From Saccopteryx bilineata (lineage: Eukaryota; Chordata; Mammalia; Chiroptera; Emballonuridae): DNA of 64,000 bases. Numbering within the stretch: position 1 is the first letter of the stretch; each line of letters begins with the position of its first letter. Where the stretch lies: contig NC_089495.1 in NCBI RefSeq assembly GCF_036850765.1, forward strand, positions 66,192,410 through 66,256,409. Reading direction: 5' to 3'. The position numbers and the translations under genes were made by a program. A model generated the notes under the pieces. That model did not search any database and was not told where the DNA came from. It saw only the letters and a program-made list of their open reading frames with translations. Below are positions 36,507-49,816 of the stretch, piece by piece.

Positions 36507-37315
36507 TATGTTTAATAACTTCTGCACTAAACTCTGTATTTAAAAAGTTATGTATCCACTAAAGTAGGTGGATACCCACTCAGTAGGTAAAACAAAACCT
36601 AATAACAACAACAAAAAACCCCACATACCAGAAATATGTTAGAAAATGTAAAGTCCTTTTAAAATAATACCAAAAATAACATCCTTAAAAATTATGTTTA
36701 AGTAATAGATACATGAGACTTATATTAAAGATATAAAAACAAACTATTTTTTTAATACAAAATAAGTCTTGCAAATATTAAAAATAGAGCGTGTTTCTCT
36801 TGCCACAGAGCTGTAACAAACTGGGAATTGAACAAGGTAAAAATCACTCAAGCAAAACATGGAAACATTTATTCAAATTGCATAAAAAATAATGATAAAG
36901 TATCCATTTCCTGAACACTGTGATATACAGTAGGAATAAACTATGTTTTTGTCTTTAGGATTTGTCAGTTATGAATAAAATATATTTTTTAAAAGATTTT
37001 TGAAGCTTTCTTTTACTTCATATCAGAAAATATATTGGAATTTTAAAACATGTTCTTACCGAGTATGTTTTTATGTAAAATGTTCATCACTTACGATGAT
37101 ATCTCAAGTTGGGTAAAATTTTGCATTTCAAAACTGAGCAGAAATATCTTCTGGAGAAAAAAAAAATTCATAATTGTTAAGGCTTGGAAAGTTGACCCTA
37201 CAATATTTTTGGCAATTACTACTGTAAGTATAACCTTTTATAATGTCCAGTCAATGGTCTTAATTAGACTTCATTTTTGTTGTAATATTACATTTTATTA
37301 TTGTGTTGAAATATA
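36507..37315. other. Unassigned AT-rich sequence
   Basis: No feature recognised. The plus frame 37050-37316 has no motif. Confidence 0.45.

Positions 37316-37368
<53 letters not shown>
37316..37368. repeat. (AT)n microsatellite
   Basis: More than 20 AT units with one ACAT interruption at the left end. Confidence 0.95.
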
Positions 37369-37371
<3 letters not shown>

Positions 37372-37429
37372 TCTTCATGAGTTTTCCAAATTACCTCTAC
37401 TCTATTTCCAACGGTAGTAAGAGTTATAG

Positions 37430-37900
37430 ATGTTATTTCACTTTATTTGGGAGGGGCATGTCTCTAGTGGTGAGGCTGTGGAGCAAAAAGAATCTGAGGC
37501 AGAGTGCTGTGAATCAAAGCTCTGAAATGTGCTGGCTTTTGCTACAAAGAGCCCTGGAGACCCACCAGTCGTACTGTGGTGTTCTGTGAGTTTGGTATTG
37601 TAGCATATCCTTCTAAGGTTGGAAGGTGAAACTACTTCCTGGTGAAGGCTACCAAAGAGAGTAAGAGGAAATTTAACTGACCTGCTCACCTTCCATTTTC
37701 TATTTTTTGTTGAATAAGATTAACACTCTCCACCTCCACTCCTAGAAGCTCACTCACAGTGCTGTGCTCTTCATCTGGCCCTCACTGGTTACTTAGAAGT
37801 CAGATCCTATGTGTCCCAGCATGATGTCTCATAAATCTGAAGTGGAAGGGCATCCAAAGATGGGGGCGTTAACCTTCATAGAGAAAGCAGAATGCAATCT
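37430..37900. other. GC-richer segment, unidentified, possibly a decayed retroviral or MER-type repeat
   Basis: This stretch differs in composition from the AT-rich flanks. It has an 83-codon minus frame (37438-37689) and a 70-codon plus frame. I cannot match it to a named family. Confidence 0.3.
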
Positions 37901-39440
37901 CAGTGTATCTGAGAAAATGAGAAGCTATACTAGGTGTATGTCTAATACAAAACTTCTTTCAATATTATAAATAAAATCTTTAAACTAACACTATTACTTT
38001 GATCAATATTTTCTAATGATAATCTCTTCAAATTTGCATAAACATTATCCGTTGTTTAATACAAAGTAAAATAGATGTTGTCTCTATAGTAAAATATTTT
38101 TATTTAAAAAATAATGACCAATTTAATTTTAAGTATAAATACATAGAATTTTATGATTGCATTCAATTGTATAAATTCTGGTTGAAAGCATTATGAAAGT
38201 GTACAAAAAAACAGACTTTAAACTCTATTAGAATATTTGATTTTAGATAAAATGTTGCAAGTATTTTTATCTCATGTTTCTCTTTCTCTCTGTGTCTCTG
38301 CTTCTTGTGTTTGTATGTGTGTGTACACACATATACATAATATATATGTACATATATATAAATGTTGACTTGCAATTAATTTATTTTTAAAATATTTTAT
38401 GGTTCCATCTATAATGTATTTCAACAATTTATATGCTACAATACTCAATACATTACATTTAAAAAATGTTTATGTCTTTCTGGTGATTTTTATGTACTTT
38501 ACTGTAGAAAAAAGGACAATGGTAGAAAAAACAGTGCTCGTTTCCGCTCTCCTAATTAATTCAATGTCTCATTTTGAATAGGTCTCTTTACTTCTCCTAA
38601 AAGAATGGCTTAAGATAAAATAAGTAATTTCTAGTTTTTCTCAAGACTCGAGATTGTATTTAACCGTATTTTGCTCATGTTGTTCATCATAAAAGCTTGT
38701 TTCAGTTTAGGTTAAGATAATAAATAAAATTCAAAAGAAATCAAATACACTTCTCAGATATCTAATTTATTTTAGTGATTGATCTTAGGAATTATTTTAC
38801 TTTAGATAGTGATAAAAAATATAAAACCAAGAAAAATATAGTGAATCATTGGCTAGTTGCTGTGGATAAATAATTTTGCTAAAAAACTACATTTCTTTAC
38901 CTTTTTCCCTTTGATAAATATGTTTTATTTAAATGACATTAGTGGTGTACAAAGTCTACTAGATATTATTCTTTTCATCTACAGGATAATAGTGGAAGAA
39001 TTACCAAGTACGAATGGATTTATCTGACATGTTCTGCATCTGAGATGCTCTGGTTCCAATGGTGTACAAGTTTTTGATTATCAATCCCTACTGACAAAAG
39101 AACATAAGAAATTTTATATTTATATATGTAGTTATACATTTATTTATATACTGTTTATTAATATACCATGTAAATTATAGCCATAAAAAGTATATATCCT
39201 TTTACAGTTAGATTTATAGTAATACTTATTTTCTACATTTAATTAAATAATTTTGCACAAAATCTGGAATAAATATACTTCAATTTATGATAGGGAAGCT
39301 CAAAAGTTTCAGTTCAGTAACAGTAGCTTTTCAGTTGTAATGAATAGGAGATACCTGAGGGTTAGGAAATAGTTATCTGCTTGCTATTCTCCCTTAATAG
39401 CTTCCTGGTTTTTACTTAGCAAAAAGTTTACCTTTGAAGG
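37901..39440. other. Unassigned AT-rich sequence, 1.5 kb
   Basis: No gene recognised. Contains a short (TG)n/(TA)n patch at 38280-38360. Confidence 0.5.
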
Positions 39441-39442
39441 AA

Positions 39443-40043
39443 TGTCAGGGAAAACTTGCATTGGGGAGGGACCTGACAATTAGGGCAGTTAAAATCACAA
39501 TAGTTGTTTGTCAAAACCTAGCCACTGCATTTACTGTGAAAAGTTAAGTCTTATAAATTAATTAAAAGCTTCATTCACCAATCTTAAATCTTTACTCTGT
39601 ATCCTAAGAAAACAGAGAGTCTTTTAACAAATAATTCCCGGAGGCAGATGGGTCCAGAACTGCCAGGTCCCAGCTGTTCCTGGGAGATACCTGACCCTGC
39701 TATTTTTAAGATTTACCAAGGATGTCAAATAGGAGCATGCTGATTGGGCCTGTGCTGCATCAGAAAAACTTGCAGAGGAGATGTTTCTGCAGCTGAACCT
39801 CCACCTCCTGAACACTGTTACTTAACTAACTGCATTTTTTCTTTTACTTTTCTTTTTCCCTGAGTCCTATAAAACCTGTCAGCACCAGGAGAATGTTGAG
39901 GCAGCTTTGTGGACAGAACTCCCCTGCCTTGCAGGGTATCATTATTTCTTAATTAAACATAGTCTTATATACTCAGTCTGCTTTACGTCTTTTGATTGGC
40001 TGAATGTGACAAGCTGCTCTGAACCCAGCTTGTTCCAGTAACA
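39443..40043 (+). mobile_element. Probable solo LTR, ERV1-type
   Basis: A 601-bp segment starts TGTCAGGG and ends CCAGTAACA, giving the TG...CA ends of a long terminal repeat. Inside, in order, are a TATAAAA box (39868-39874), a polyadenylation-like AATTAAA (39951-39957) and the phrase 'ctctgaacccagcttgttcc' near the end, as in ERV1-class LTRs. No flanking 4-6 bp duplication is visible and no internal retroviral sequence follows. The left boundary is the weaker one. Confidence 0.55.
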
Positions 40044-43000
40044 CCTAGAGATCAATGCTTCAAAGTGACTATAATCCCCATATATTTATGCATTCATTTA
40101 TCAAATCAGTACATATTCCCAAGAAACCTATATGCAAGTCACAATGATGAAAAACACCAATGATCCATATTCTTTTACTCACATATTGGAATATTATCAT
40201 ATTCTTATATTATCATATACTCTGTTATTATATACTGTAACCAAGAAACAATACATCTGGAACTCAAGTAATCTACCCAGACATAACTTGATTTTTCCTT
40301 CCTTGTCTAATTTTGAAAACAAATGCAATATCCAAAAACTGAGAAGACCATGATGACTACAGGCTCACATGTCACAGGGATGGACATTTTGATCACCCCA
40401 TTAGACTTACATGTGAGGGTAATATTAAAATCAATATTTTAACAGATAAAAACAAATTTAATACTTTGTCTCAGATTATATTGGAACAAGTAGAAGTGTT
40501 GGGAGATATAACCAATCACTTTCTGGAATATTTGTTCTTAATTATTATACTCTGGCTTCCAGAAGATAACTTGGCACCAGCCTGTTATATACAGTATATA
40601 TAACAAAACTTTTCTTTTTTAATTCCTAGAATTTGTTTCCCAATTTAAGTTCAATATTTATTGAATAGATTAATAACCCTCTATGACATTTCTACCAACA
40701 AACAAAAACAAAAATACAATCCCCCAAAACCCCAAATGCTTTACATGTTCTAAAAACTAGACAACTCTTAATGGTACAGGTTTTCTCAGATACCCAGTCA
40801 TGGGTTTTTCAATGGCTAACCTATTTGACAACAAATTGTACTATTAAGCCCAGAGGCTATTAGCAACCTAATTTATACTCTGAAAGAAAAATAGATTTCA
40901 CAAAACAAAAACAGTAGGAAATCAACACTTGATTCTAATATGAGAGAATTTCCCTGTGATTAGCATGCATATATTTTATTAAAATATCACTAAATAAAGT
41001 AGGCTTTTTGAACAATAAAAACATATCACTTATCTTTAGGGAAAATGTGTCCATGAGGATTATATTTCTATAATAGGAACAGAATATATAGAGACTGGAA
41101 CATCAGCTTGAGAGTTATTAGTACCAATGTTTCCAGAAAGACGGAAGGCTCTGTTTTGGTATGTATTGAACTTAAGCAAGATAACCTAATGGACTTCGGT
41201 AGAAAGCTCTATTGATAGGGCAGATGTTCAGAATTCTCAGAAGGCATAGGCCCAGGCATGCAGGGCACACTCTTGCAAGCAATAAAGACCCATTGCCAAT
41301 GAAACCAGCTGTCCCAGCATCTGTGTGTGCTTTCAGTGAATGAAAAAGATGAGAAACTGACACTGTTAAGCTCTCAGATTTCATGGTTTTGCAGCAAACA
41401 ATGCTAGAATTATGACTTTAGGCATCCTATTTTTAATTCTAGTTTTTTAATGCCTAAGAGATCTTAGGAAAGAACAGGGGTATTCAAAAATTCCTTAAAA
41501 CTCCTCCTGACCCAAATCTATAAGACTTTTTCACAGTATGAAAGGTGATCTAAAGCCTAGGATGAACCCCTAGATCCATTATGTACCTATTTATCATGGC
41601 ATACTTCTGAACTCAATTCCATATAGTTCTAACTCTTTTTTTTTCAGGCCTGGAGCAACCCAGGGGCTCTACAGAGGACCCCTTAATAGACCTTTGATGC
41701 TTGTAAGCATAGCAGAGTACAGGGAATAGCTGAAATTCATCTATTTTTAATGTACCTCCCAGGTTGTGCTTTCCAAACAGCCAGGCTATCTCAAAATAAG
41801 CAAAACTATTTGAGATAATGGAGTTTTCCCACTGAAGGTCAGTGATCAGTGATAAATAATTTTTAACAATCACTAATTCACACCACCCACCTCTTGCAAG
41901 TCTTATAAAACAAGACCTTTGAAATAGAATTTAGAAGTGAGTTCCTGGGGCTTAGAATTTTAAGTTGGAATACAATAGTGGCCAGAGTCAAGCATATGGT
42001 GAATATTCCTTATAAAAAGATGATTTTATGCTGAATCTTAGAGCAAATTAATGAAATTTTAAAATTACCTCCCTACTAAGACCAGAATACAGTTGAGTTC
42101 TATAAAACCAAAATAAAACTGAACATGTTTTTCATAATCAGTTGGTACCACTGTAGAAGAAATAGAATGTGTAGATTACAGGACAATAAAACAAAACTAA
42201 CAGGATCTAGCAAATTTGTAACCCATTATGTATCTTTCCCTCAATACTCATTCGAGAAGTTCTATTTTTTCATGGCCTTTATGTCCTGACATTTCATGTA
42301 CACATTCCTATCGATTAATGGAGATACGACACTAATCAAAATTCATGGTATCAAACAGTGGTGTTTTCGGCTGTCATTGTTCTGTGTAGTGACCTTCGTC
42401 CTGTGATACAAGGCAGATGATGATGGCAGAGCATGATAGAGAAGCCACAGTGATGCAAAGTGATTAAAAGTCACAGATCTTTGAGGAAAGGGTCATAGCT
42501 ACATTTCACATTTACTATGTTTGTTTGCTTGTTTTTTTAACTGCAGTAATTATTACATTAATTTATATTTGTGTTGTGTTGGAAAGGCACATTTTAACAT
42601 TGATACTGCAGTTCACTTATTCTTTCAATAAGCATGCATTGAGCCCAATTTTTCCAATGCCAGATAGTGAGACAATATAGTTGTTTGAGATATAATTAGT
42701 GTTCAGGTCTTATACTTTTTCTGCATTATTTTTTTTTTTCACGTTTGCTGTCTTCTCTGCATTGGCCTAAAATGTCATTGACATACTCACTTTCACATCC
42801 TTGAAAATGTTAGGTCACTACTTTTCTCTATGGCCTATAAATTGTGTGACTAAATAAATAAATGGATAGGTATATAGGTGATTAGATAGAAGATGGATAA
42901 TAAATGCTACAAGTAAAAATAATAACTTGTATCTCAGGATCAAATTTAATTAAAACAAGATGATTAATATAGACACAGCTCAAAAACCATATGTTAAAGA

Positions 43001-43225
43001 ACTTGGCCAAAAGAACAGCTGCATGCAATATTCTCAAGAGTTTCTCAATTACAAGATTTACAATAATATTCTATTAAGACCAGTATTTCATTTTTCTGAA
43101 GCCACCTGAAACAATGTTAAGAATTAGGTCTATGGATTGGTAGCTGTTGGACACTATGTTTTAATAAAATAATTCTACTCTCATCACAATAATGTATGGG
43201 CTTATAGTGGTCTAAATTTTTACTT
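40044..43225. other. Unassigned sequence, 3.2 kb
   Basis: No gene recognised. Minus frames at 41172-41384 and 41613-41873 and plus frame 40132-40353 lack motifs. Confidence 0.45.
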
Positions 43226-43229
43226 TAGT

Positions 43230-43396
43230 GGCCTGACTTGTGGTGGCACAGTGGATAAAGCAGTGACATGGAAAACTGAGCTCGCTGGTTTGAAACCCTG
43301 GGCCATGCCAGGTCAAGGTACATATAGGAGTTGATACTTCCTGCTTTTCCCTCTTCTCCTTCTCTCTTCTCTATAACAAATAAATAAATTTTTAAA
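43230..43396 (+). mobile_element. Bat tRNA-derived SINE, short type A
   Basis: GGCCTGACTTGTGGTGGCAC head, 'tcaaggtacatataggagtt' middle, (AAATA)n tail. Flanks share an attttacttta-type phrase on both sides, a probable target-site duplication. Confidence 0.85.
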
Positions 43397-43820
43397 ATTT
43401 TACTTTATTTATATGTATTTGAGTAACTTTAATGTATTTATTGTGATTTTAAAAATATCTCCAGTTCCACAAATGCTCATATATCAAATTGTCAGTTAAT
43501 GTTATGTGACTACATTTTCCAAAACTATCCATGAAGAGTAGCTTCCTGGTTCTTGTTGGTACTCCAGGATAATTAAACTATTGAAGTAAATTATGGATGA
43601 TTTATATTCTATAATATATAAAACTAAAGCATAAAAATAATTTTTTTGAAAAAATAGCATAAAAATAATTTTTTCTTTCAGAGAACGATTTTTAAAACTA
43701 CGCAAATTTGTGCTATTAAACTTGTAATTAAATAAAAGGAAAACTGGCTAAGAACACTTGGTGCTAATATAGCATAGTTGCTTTTATACATAAATAAACA
43801 TTATTTCTCATATATAGCAT
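43397..43820. other. Unassigned AT-rich sequence
   Basis: Contains a 24-bp tandem duplication (agcataaaaataatttttt) near 43628-43675 and nothing else I recognise. Confidence 0.5.
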
Positions 43821-43825
43821 ATAGT

Positions 43826-44685
43826 TTTATTCAGTGAGAGGAAGGGAGGCAGAGAGGTAAGACTACTACATGACTTGATTGGGATCCAGCCAGCAAGCCC
43901 ACTAGGGGGCAATGCTCTGACTATCTGGGGAATTGTTTTGCTGCTAAGTTACTGAACTCTTCTTAGCACCTGGGGTGGAGGCCATGGAGCCATCCTCAGC
44001 ACCTAGGGCAGGGGTCCCCAAACTTTTTACACAGGGGGCCAGTTCACTGTCCCTCAGACCATTGGAGGGCCGGACTATAAAAAAACTATGAACAAATCCC
44101 TAAGCACACTGCACATATCTTATTTTAAAGTAAAAAAAAACAAAACAGGAACAAATACAATATTTAAAATAAAGAATAGGTAAATTGAAATCAACAAACT
44201 GACCAGTATTTCAATGGGAACTATGGGCCTGCTTTTGACTAATGAGATGGTCAGTGTCTGGTTCCATATTTGTCAATGCTAGCTGTAACAAGTGATATGA
44301 CGCACTTCTGGAGCCCTGATGCATGCGTCCCGCACCGCTGCGCTTTGTGACGCCTCCACATACAGCACACAGGATGCATCCTGTGCTCTCTCACTGACCA
44401 CCAATGAAAGAGGTGCCCCTTCCGGAAGTGCGGCAGGGGCCGGATAAATGGCCTCAGGGGGCCGCATGTGGCCCGAGGGCCGTAGTTTGGGGACCCCTGA
44501 CCTAGATCCAACTTGCTCTAATTGAGCCATGGCAGTGGGAAGGGAAGAGAGAGAAAGAGAGAGAAGGAGTAGGAGGGGTGGAGAAGCAGATGGTGGCTTC
44601 TCCTGTGTGCCCTGTCCAGGAATCAAACTTGCAATATCCACATGCTGGGCTCATGCTCTACCACTTAGCAAACCAGCCAGGGACA
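43826..44685 (-). mobile_element. Bat tRNA-derived SINE, type B, split by a hAT element
   Basis: The SINE occupies 43826-44008 and 44500-44685 in minus orientation. The left part has the inverse of the 3' body ('agcacctggggtggaggcca') and the right part the inverse of the tRNA head ('aaaccagccaggga'). The interruption is exactly the 44009-44499 DNA transposon, so the SINE is the older of the two. Confidence 0.85.
44009..44499. mobile_element. Non-autonomous hAT transposon, 491 bp
   Basis: Termini CAGGGGTCCCCAAACTTTTT and, at the right end, GTTTGGGGACCCCTG form perfect inverted repeats over 15 bp. The 8 bases on each side are acctaggg and acctagat, a 6-of-8 match to an 8-bp hAT target duplication. 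There is no transposase. The right half is CpG-rich. Minus frames of 86 and 120 codons across it are not genes. Confidence 0.85.
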
Positions 44686-44734
44686 TATTTTTTATATATT
44701 TAGAAATTAAAATGTTATTAATTTAAAAATAAAA

Positions 44735-45290
44735 GTAGGTCCTGGTCATGCAGATCAGTTAATTAAAACATCATTTTGATACTTCAAAGTAGCAGATTCA
44801 ATCTCCAGTCAGAGCACATACAAGAATCAATTGAGTCTGACCAGGTGGTGGCACAGTGGAAAGAGTGTCAGACTGGGATGTGAAGGTCGCCAGCTTGAGT
44901 GTGGGTTCATTCGGCTTGAGCGCGAGTTCATCAGTTTGAGCATGCTATCATAGACATAATACCATGGTCACTAGCTTGAGCTCTAAGGTCACTGGCTTGA
45001 GCAAGGAGTCACTTGCTTTGCTGTAGTCCTCTGGTCAAGGCACATATGAGAAAGCAGTCAATGAACAATTGAATGCTTCAATGAAAAATTGATGCTCCTC
45101 ATCTCTCTCTTTCCAGTGTATCTGTTCCTATCTATCCCTCTCTCTGTCTCTATCACACACAAAAAAGATGAATTTAGGGCACAACCAAGGAATACATAAA
45201 TAAATGAAATAACAAACCAATGTTTCTCTCTCTCTCATTCTCTTTTTCTTTTTTCTCTCTCTAAAAGAAAGATCAAACAATAAAAATATT
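44735..45290 (+). mobile_element. Ves-like tRNA SINE, split by a type A SINE
   Basis: The left piece (44735-44837) has the tRNA-like head 'gtcctggtcatgcagatcag' and 'cagtcagagcacatacaaga'. The right piece (45169-45290) continues 'acaaccaaggaatacataaa' and a (CT)n-rich tail. The inserted unit at 44838-45168 separates them. Confidence 0.65.
44838..45168 (+). mobile_element. Bat tRNA-derived SINE, long type A, nested
   Basis: GTCTGACCAGGTGGTGGCAC head, several 'cttgagc' modules, 'gcacatatgagaaagcagtc', and a (CTCTCTG)n tail. It lies inside an older Ves-like SINE. Confidence 0.85.
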
Positions 45291-45384
45291 AAAAAATGAT
45301 AGTAGATATTTCTCCTAGGGATTGAAATAAAAGCATTTTATTTGTGAAGTCTAAACACATTTAAAAAAAGCATAATAATAATGA

Positions 45385-45600
45385 TTAAAGTAAGGACTGT
45401 AGAGATGGTTTACCTGGGAAGGAAAGGGGGTAGAGGAAGGTAGAAGGAGGACAGATGGTGATGGGAAGAGACGTGACTTGGGGTAGTGAACATACAGTGT
45501 AATATACAGATGATGTATTGTAGAACTGTGTACCTGAAACCTGTATAATGTTGTTGACCAATGTCACCTCCAAGAAATTCAACACAAATTTTAAGAAATT
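45385..45600 (+). repeat. L1 3' UTR end
   Basis: A GA-rich segment followed by 'gtgtacctgaaacctgtata' and 'accaatgtcacctccaagaa' is the end of a bat or laurasiatherian L1 3' UTR. It parallels the one ending at 20240. Confidence 0.65.
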
Positions 45601-45654
45601 AAAATTTTACCTTCAATATTAGTACATGCTACATAACTATGGGTTTTTTTTTAC

Positions 45655-45778
45655 TATATTGTCTCAATTTTCTTACCTAAAATGGTATAGTAATGTAATC
45701 TATTTTGTAGGATTATTGTGAAAACTAAGAGATAGTATATTTAAAGCCATGAACAAAGCACCTGATACATGTAAATTT
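45655..45778 (+). repeat. MIR-type SINE fragment
   Basis: 'tgtctcaattttcttaccta', 'aaaatggtatagtaatgtaa', 'ggattattgtgaaaactaag', 'agcacctgatacatgtaaat' follow the MIR consensus order. Confidence 0.6.
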
Positions 45779-48700
45779 TCAAAATGAAAACTTTTATGAC
45801 TAGCATAGTTACATAACATGATGCTTTCTTAAAACATATCCTTGAGCATAGAATAAAACTACACCTTAGGACATGAGTAATGTAACTTTCTTGAGCTCAG
45901 AAAAAGTCTCTTTAAAGTCTTAATAATTTGATACTTACTCTTGAACTCTAAATAGGATGTGCTATTTTTCCTGTGCCTATCGCAGATATACTGCCAAAGC
46001 CTTTGAATTATCCACTAGGTCAACATAGTAGTGGACCTAGTATCTCTGAGAAAATGGAAAGAACTATTGATAATATAAAGACTATCTCAATGGCAAAATT
46101 GCTCAGTACAAGAATATATATACAAATATACATATTGTCTTATACATATATATGTATTTTTATACTGATTATTTAAGACATAAAAATTACATATTTTATA
46201 TATTTACACTATATTATTACAGTTTGCATATGACTTAAATAGTAAGTATGAGAATAATAATTGTGTTTTCCTCTTAAAACAAACCTGTGATAAAAAAGTA
46301 AATTTTAATTTAACATATTCAATATTGTGTATTTGAGTTTTAGGCAGCATAAATAACTAATTATTTGCATTTTATATTTTCCTGTGTTTTATGTTTTACT
46401 TTTAGTTTCTTCCTCTGGAGGCATTTCTATTACATAACAACAAGAAATCAAATTTATCACTTTTACCTCAATAACTAAAGTGAGATGTAACATATAGAAA
46501 TTTGTTTTTATTATTAAATGATTATTACAACAATATTCTGCTTTTAGCAGCTTCTTCTATAATTGGTTATCAGAATCATAAATATACCTTTGCTTCACAA
46601 ATAACTAAAATAGGAATTATTTATCTTCCCCTTTTAAACACAGATATTTATAAATAATAAAATAAACTTCAGTGCTTCAAGCTATACTATAATATTTGAC
46701 ACTTTGGAAAAATGAGATATAGATCTTTGGAATTGTCTAGTCTTTTTACACCTGATGGTTTAAGGTATTATTCAAAAATGACTGATATTTATTTAGATCA
46801 TAATCAAAAAACCTTCTGCCAAGGGACATAAAAATACCACACTTATTCTTTAAAACATAATAAAAATATCCAAATCCATCTCTACATTCTTGCAAGATTT
46901 TACTGCTCTTCATAGCTTCTCAATAAGGTGGATACTGTGTAGAGTTAACAAATAACGAAGCTGTAGGTCAGAAAAAAAATCTAAGGTCACACAGGAGCCA
47001 AAAGGCAGTCAAAAGATATAAACTTGTTATTTGTGTTCATAATCTCAGAACTCTATTATAAAAAACACTGTCAGCTTATAAACTGACTGGATTGTGAAGG
47101 ACTGTACTGATAGCCAAAGTCAATGTATAATAACCAATAAAATAACTTTTCTAAATCTTTTGCTCATTCATAGAAAAATATTTTGCTAAGCATATGGCAA
47201 ACATGTTACTAGTCAGATATCTTAACATTTCAACAAAATTTTTTTTCTGTAAACAAATAAAGAAGTAATCTTAGAGTTATATTAGGTAAGGGAAGCTTAA
47301 GGGAAAAAAATTTAAATGTTTCATAATGCAGTTTGGAGAAATAAAGAGTTTCATTTCAGTCTTCTTGTTTTAGGAATAAGCTTTTCAGAAAAAAATTATT
47401 CTCTTTTTAGAAATCTTTCAAGTATCCTTTGGATATAGAAAGTATTTTGTTTAAAAATAATCTGTTTCTAGTAGAGGAAAACAAATGAGGTATTAAGAAA
47501 ATCACCCATTTTTTTATATAAATTCAAAAGTGATATTGTTTTTATGTAGTAAAAAGAAATGTTACAATTTTTTGTCTGAACAAAATATTATTTTTTGAGT
47601 TAATCAAATTAAATTATATGTACAAGAGTATCCTACTGCCAACTAGAGTACTCTCCCTCAAAAAGCAAAGTGATAATTTAGGAAGTAAGCACAGAAGACC
47701 TTTTCAGAAGCTCAACTTTGTAACGAAACATAGATAATAAGGAAACCTTGGGACCTACAGATAACATTCACATAAACCAAATTTGCAAACAGTCGTTTTT
47801 GACATTCAAGTATAAATCACAAGTGCATCAGTTAAGGATTCTTCCTATGACTATTTAATGTTTTTTGTTTGTTTGTTTTGTTTTGTTTTTGATGGGTAAG
47901 TATGGAGTTTCAGGGACAGACCAGCCACAGCCTCAGGAGTTACTTGAGTAGTCACTGAAGCCAAAACCACAGGCACATTAAGCAGCTTGTCTTTATTACA
48001 ATGGCTTATCAGGAAGCCAGAGTGACTTCATTCTGACCACATTTTTCTCTCGTACTTTTAAGGCTGTTGGATCATTAAATATTCTTTCAAAATTTTAACA
48101 CACAATGTACAAGAAAGAGAAAACCTTCATGATCCTTTGTATTGACTATAAAGACTAGAAAACTAATTTATAAAAATTTGAAACAAATATCCAATTCGAT
48201 CATCACTTATTTTAAATTGCTAAATATGAACCAATGAAAATGTGATGCAATAAAAAAGAAAATAGAACAAAGAGATGTCTTACTTTTCAATGAAAAAGAT
48301 AATAAAATATTTAGATGATAACTATAAAATATTTTTAAAAAAACAACACAGAATAAACATACAAATAAAAATTTGTGAAATACACTTGAACATGTCAGTT
48401 GTCCTCCAAAGAAAGATCATTGGGAAAATGCATGTAGTCATAAAAATTTTGAGTGTTTACTTGTTGAAGCACAGGAGACAGCACAGCATGAAGAACAACA
48501 TTAGGGAGAACTGAATAAATATGGCTTGTGTAGGTAATTTGGGAGAAGCTATAAGGAAGAAGGTATTTTGTCTTATTTGGGTGCTTTTAGAATGTGGGAA
48601 TAATTCAATAATTATCTTAAATTTTTTTCTCTAAAAGGCAGAAAAAATAAAATATGCAAAACTATAACTGGTAAAGAAATCATTCGTATTTCCTGGCAAA

Positions 48701-49475
48701 AGGGGAAAATACAGTCCTTTTTATGGTATGCACAGTGTTCTTGCTTTTATATGTGTTTGACTATGATTATGGGTTTTTCTTCTTGTGTACTTGATTGTAG
48801 GCACAGAATGACCTTGCAGAGAAACAACATGACCAGGCAGTGTGTTTTATGCCAGCTCTCCTGGAAAGTGTTCAGGCTGTTTTTTGCTTTCTTAAAAAGT
48901 TATTCAAAATAGGAAACTACAGAGAAAAAGTTCAAAGAAATAAAAACAGATAAAAACATGGTTTTTACAGGTTCAGGACAGATATTCCTCTTCTAGTAGA
49001 GACAAATGGTGTAAACACAATTATCAAAGTTATAATAAGACAAAAACTGTGGTTCTAAAAATATAAAATCAGCATTAACTCTAGTATTACACCTACAAAC
49101 AAAAATTATTTGACAGTTTTACAACATAAAATTTTATTTAAATGGGTATTAGAATTTTAAAAAACAGACTATAGCTATAAAAGAAGAAAAATATAAGTGG
49201 CTTTTTATCTCCTTTGCAAAATAACAATCAATCAAAAGAAGCTAGTCATTAAAACTTAGGAATATATTTAATATATGATTCAAAAAGTCAAATTTTCCTA
49301 AAATATTGGAAATTCAATAATAATTAAAGCAGAAAATATCTGTGTCAAGCAAAACCAAGTTAATAGTATAAAGTAGAAAGACAGACTGCAAAATCAGGAA
49401 TACACATGTATTTATTATAAATTATAGATGATATTTTAACCAGTGATAACAGAAGAAAGAAATGATAATGAGAAT
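45779..49475. other. Unassigned AT-rich sequence, 3.7 kb
   Basis: No gene recognised. Part of 47870-48060 (with an inverted AATAAAG-like motif and a GC-richer body) could be an antisense LTR remnant, but no boundaries can be set. Open frames at 45973-46176 and 48275-48514 are AT-rich and have no recognisable motifs. Confidence 0.45.
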
Positions 49476-49479
49476 TTTA

Positions 49480-49812
49480 ATAAAGTACAAGATTCCCCCT
49501 TATCTAAAGGGGATATGTTCCAAGACCCCCAGTAGATGATGAAAATGATGGTTAATACCAAACCCTATATATACCTTTCCTCCCTATACATACATACACA
49601 TAATGAAGTTTAATTTATAGATTAGGTGCAGTAAAAGATGAACAGCATCTAATAAAATAGACTAGAACAACTATAACAATAAACTGCAATCAACGTTATG
49701 TGAATGTGGTCTCTCACTCTCAAAATATCTTCTTGTACTGTACTTACACTTCCTCCTCTAATGATATGTTAACCTCAAATGGAAAGCAAAACCTCTCAAG
49801 TAAGAGGGTACT
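49480..49812 (+). mobile_element. MER2/Tigger-like DNA transposon, truncated
   Basis: 'attcccccttatctaaaggg', 'atatgttccaagacccccag', 'taccaaaccctatatatacc' and 'gttatgtgaatgtggtctct' match the order of a MER2-type Tigger MITE as I know it. A type B SINE interrupts it on the right. Confidence 0.65.
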
Positions 49813-49816
49813 ACTG

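Noticed and set aside
44251..44641. Minus frames of 86 and 120 codons
   Set aside because: They run across a hAT element and the SINE it split. There is no independent coding evidence.
47870..48060. Possible antisense LTR with an inverted AATAAAG
   Set aside because: No TG...CA ends, partner or duplication could be found, so it is left unassigned.
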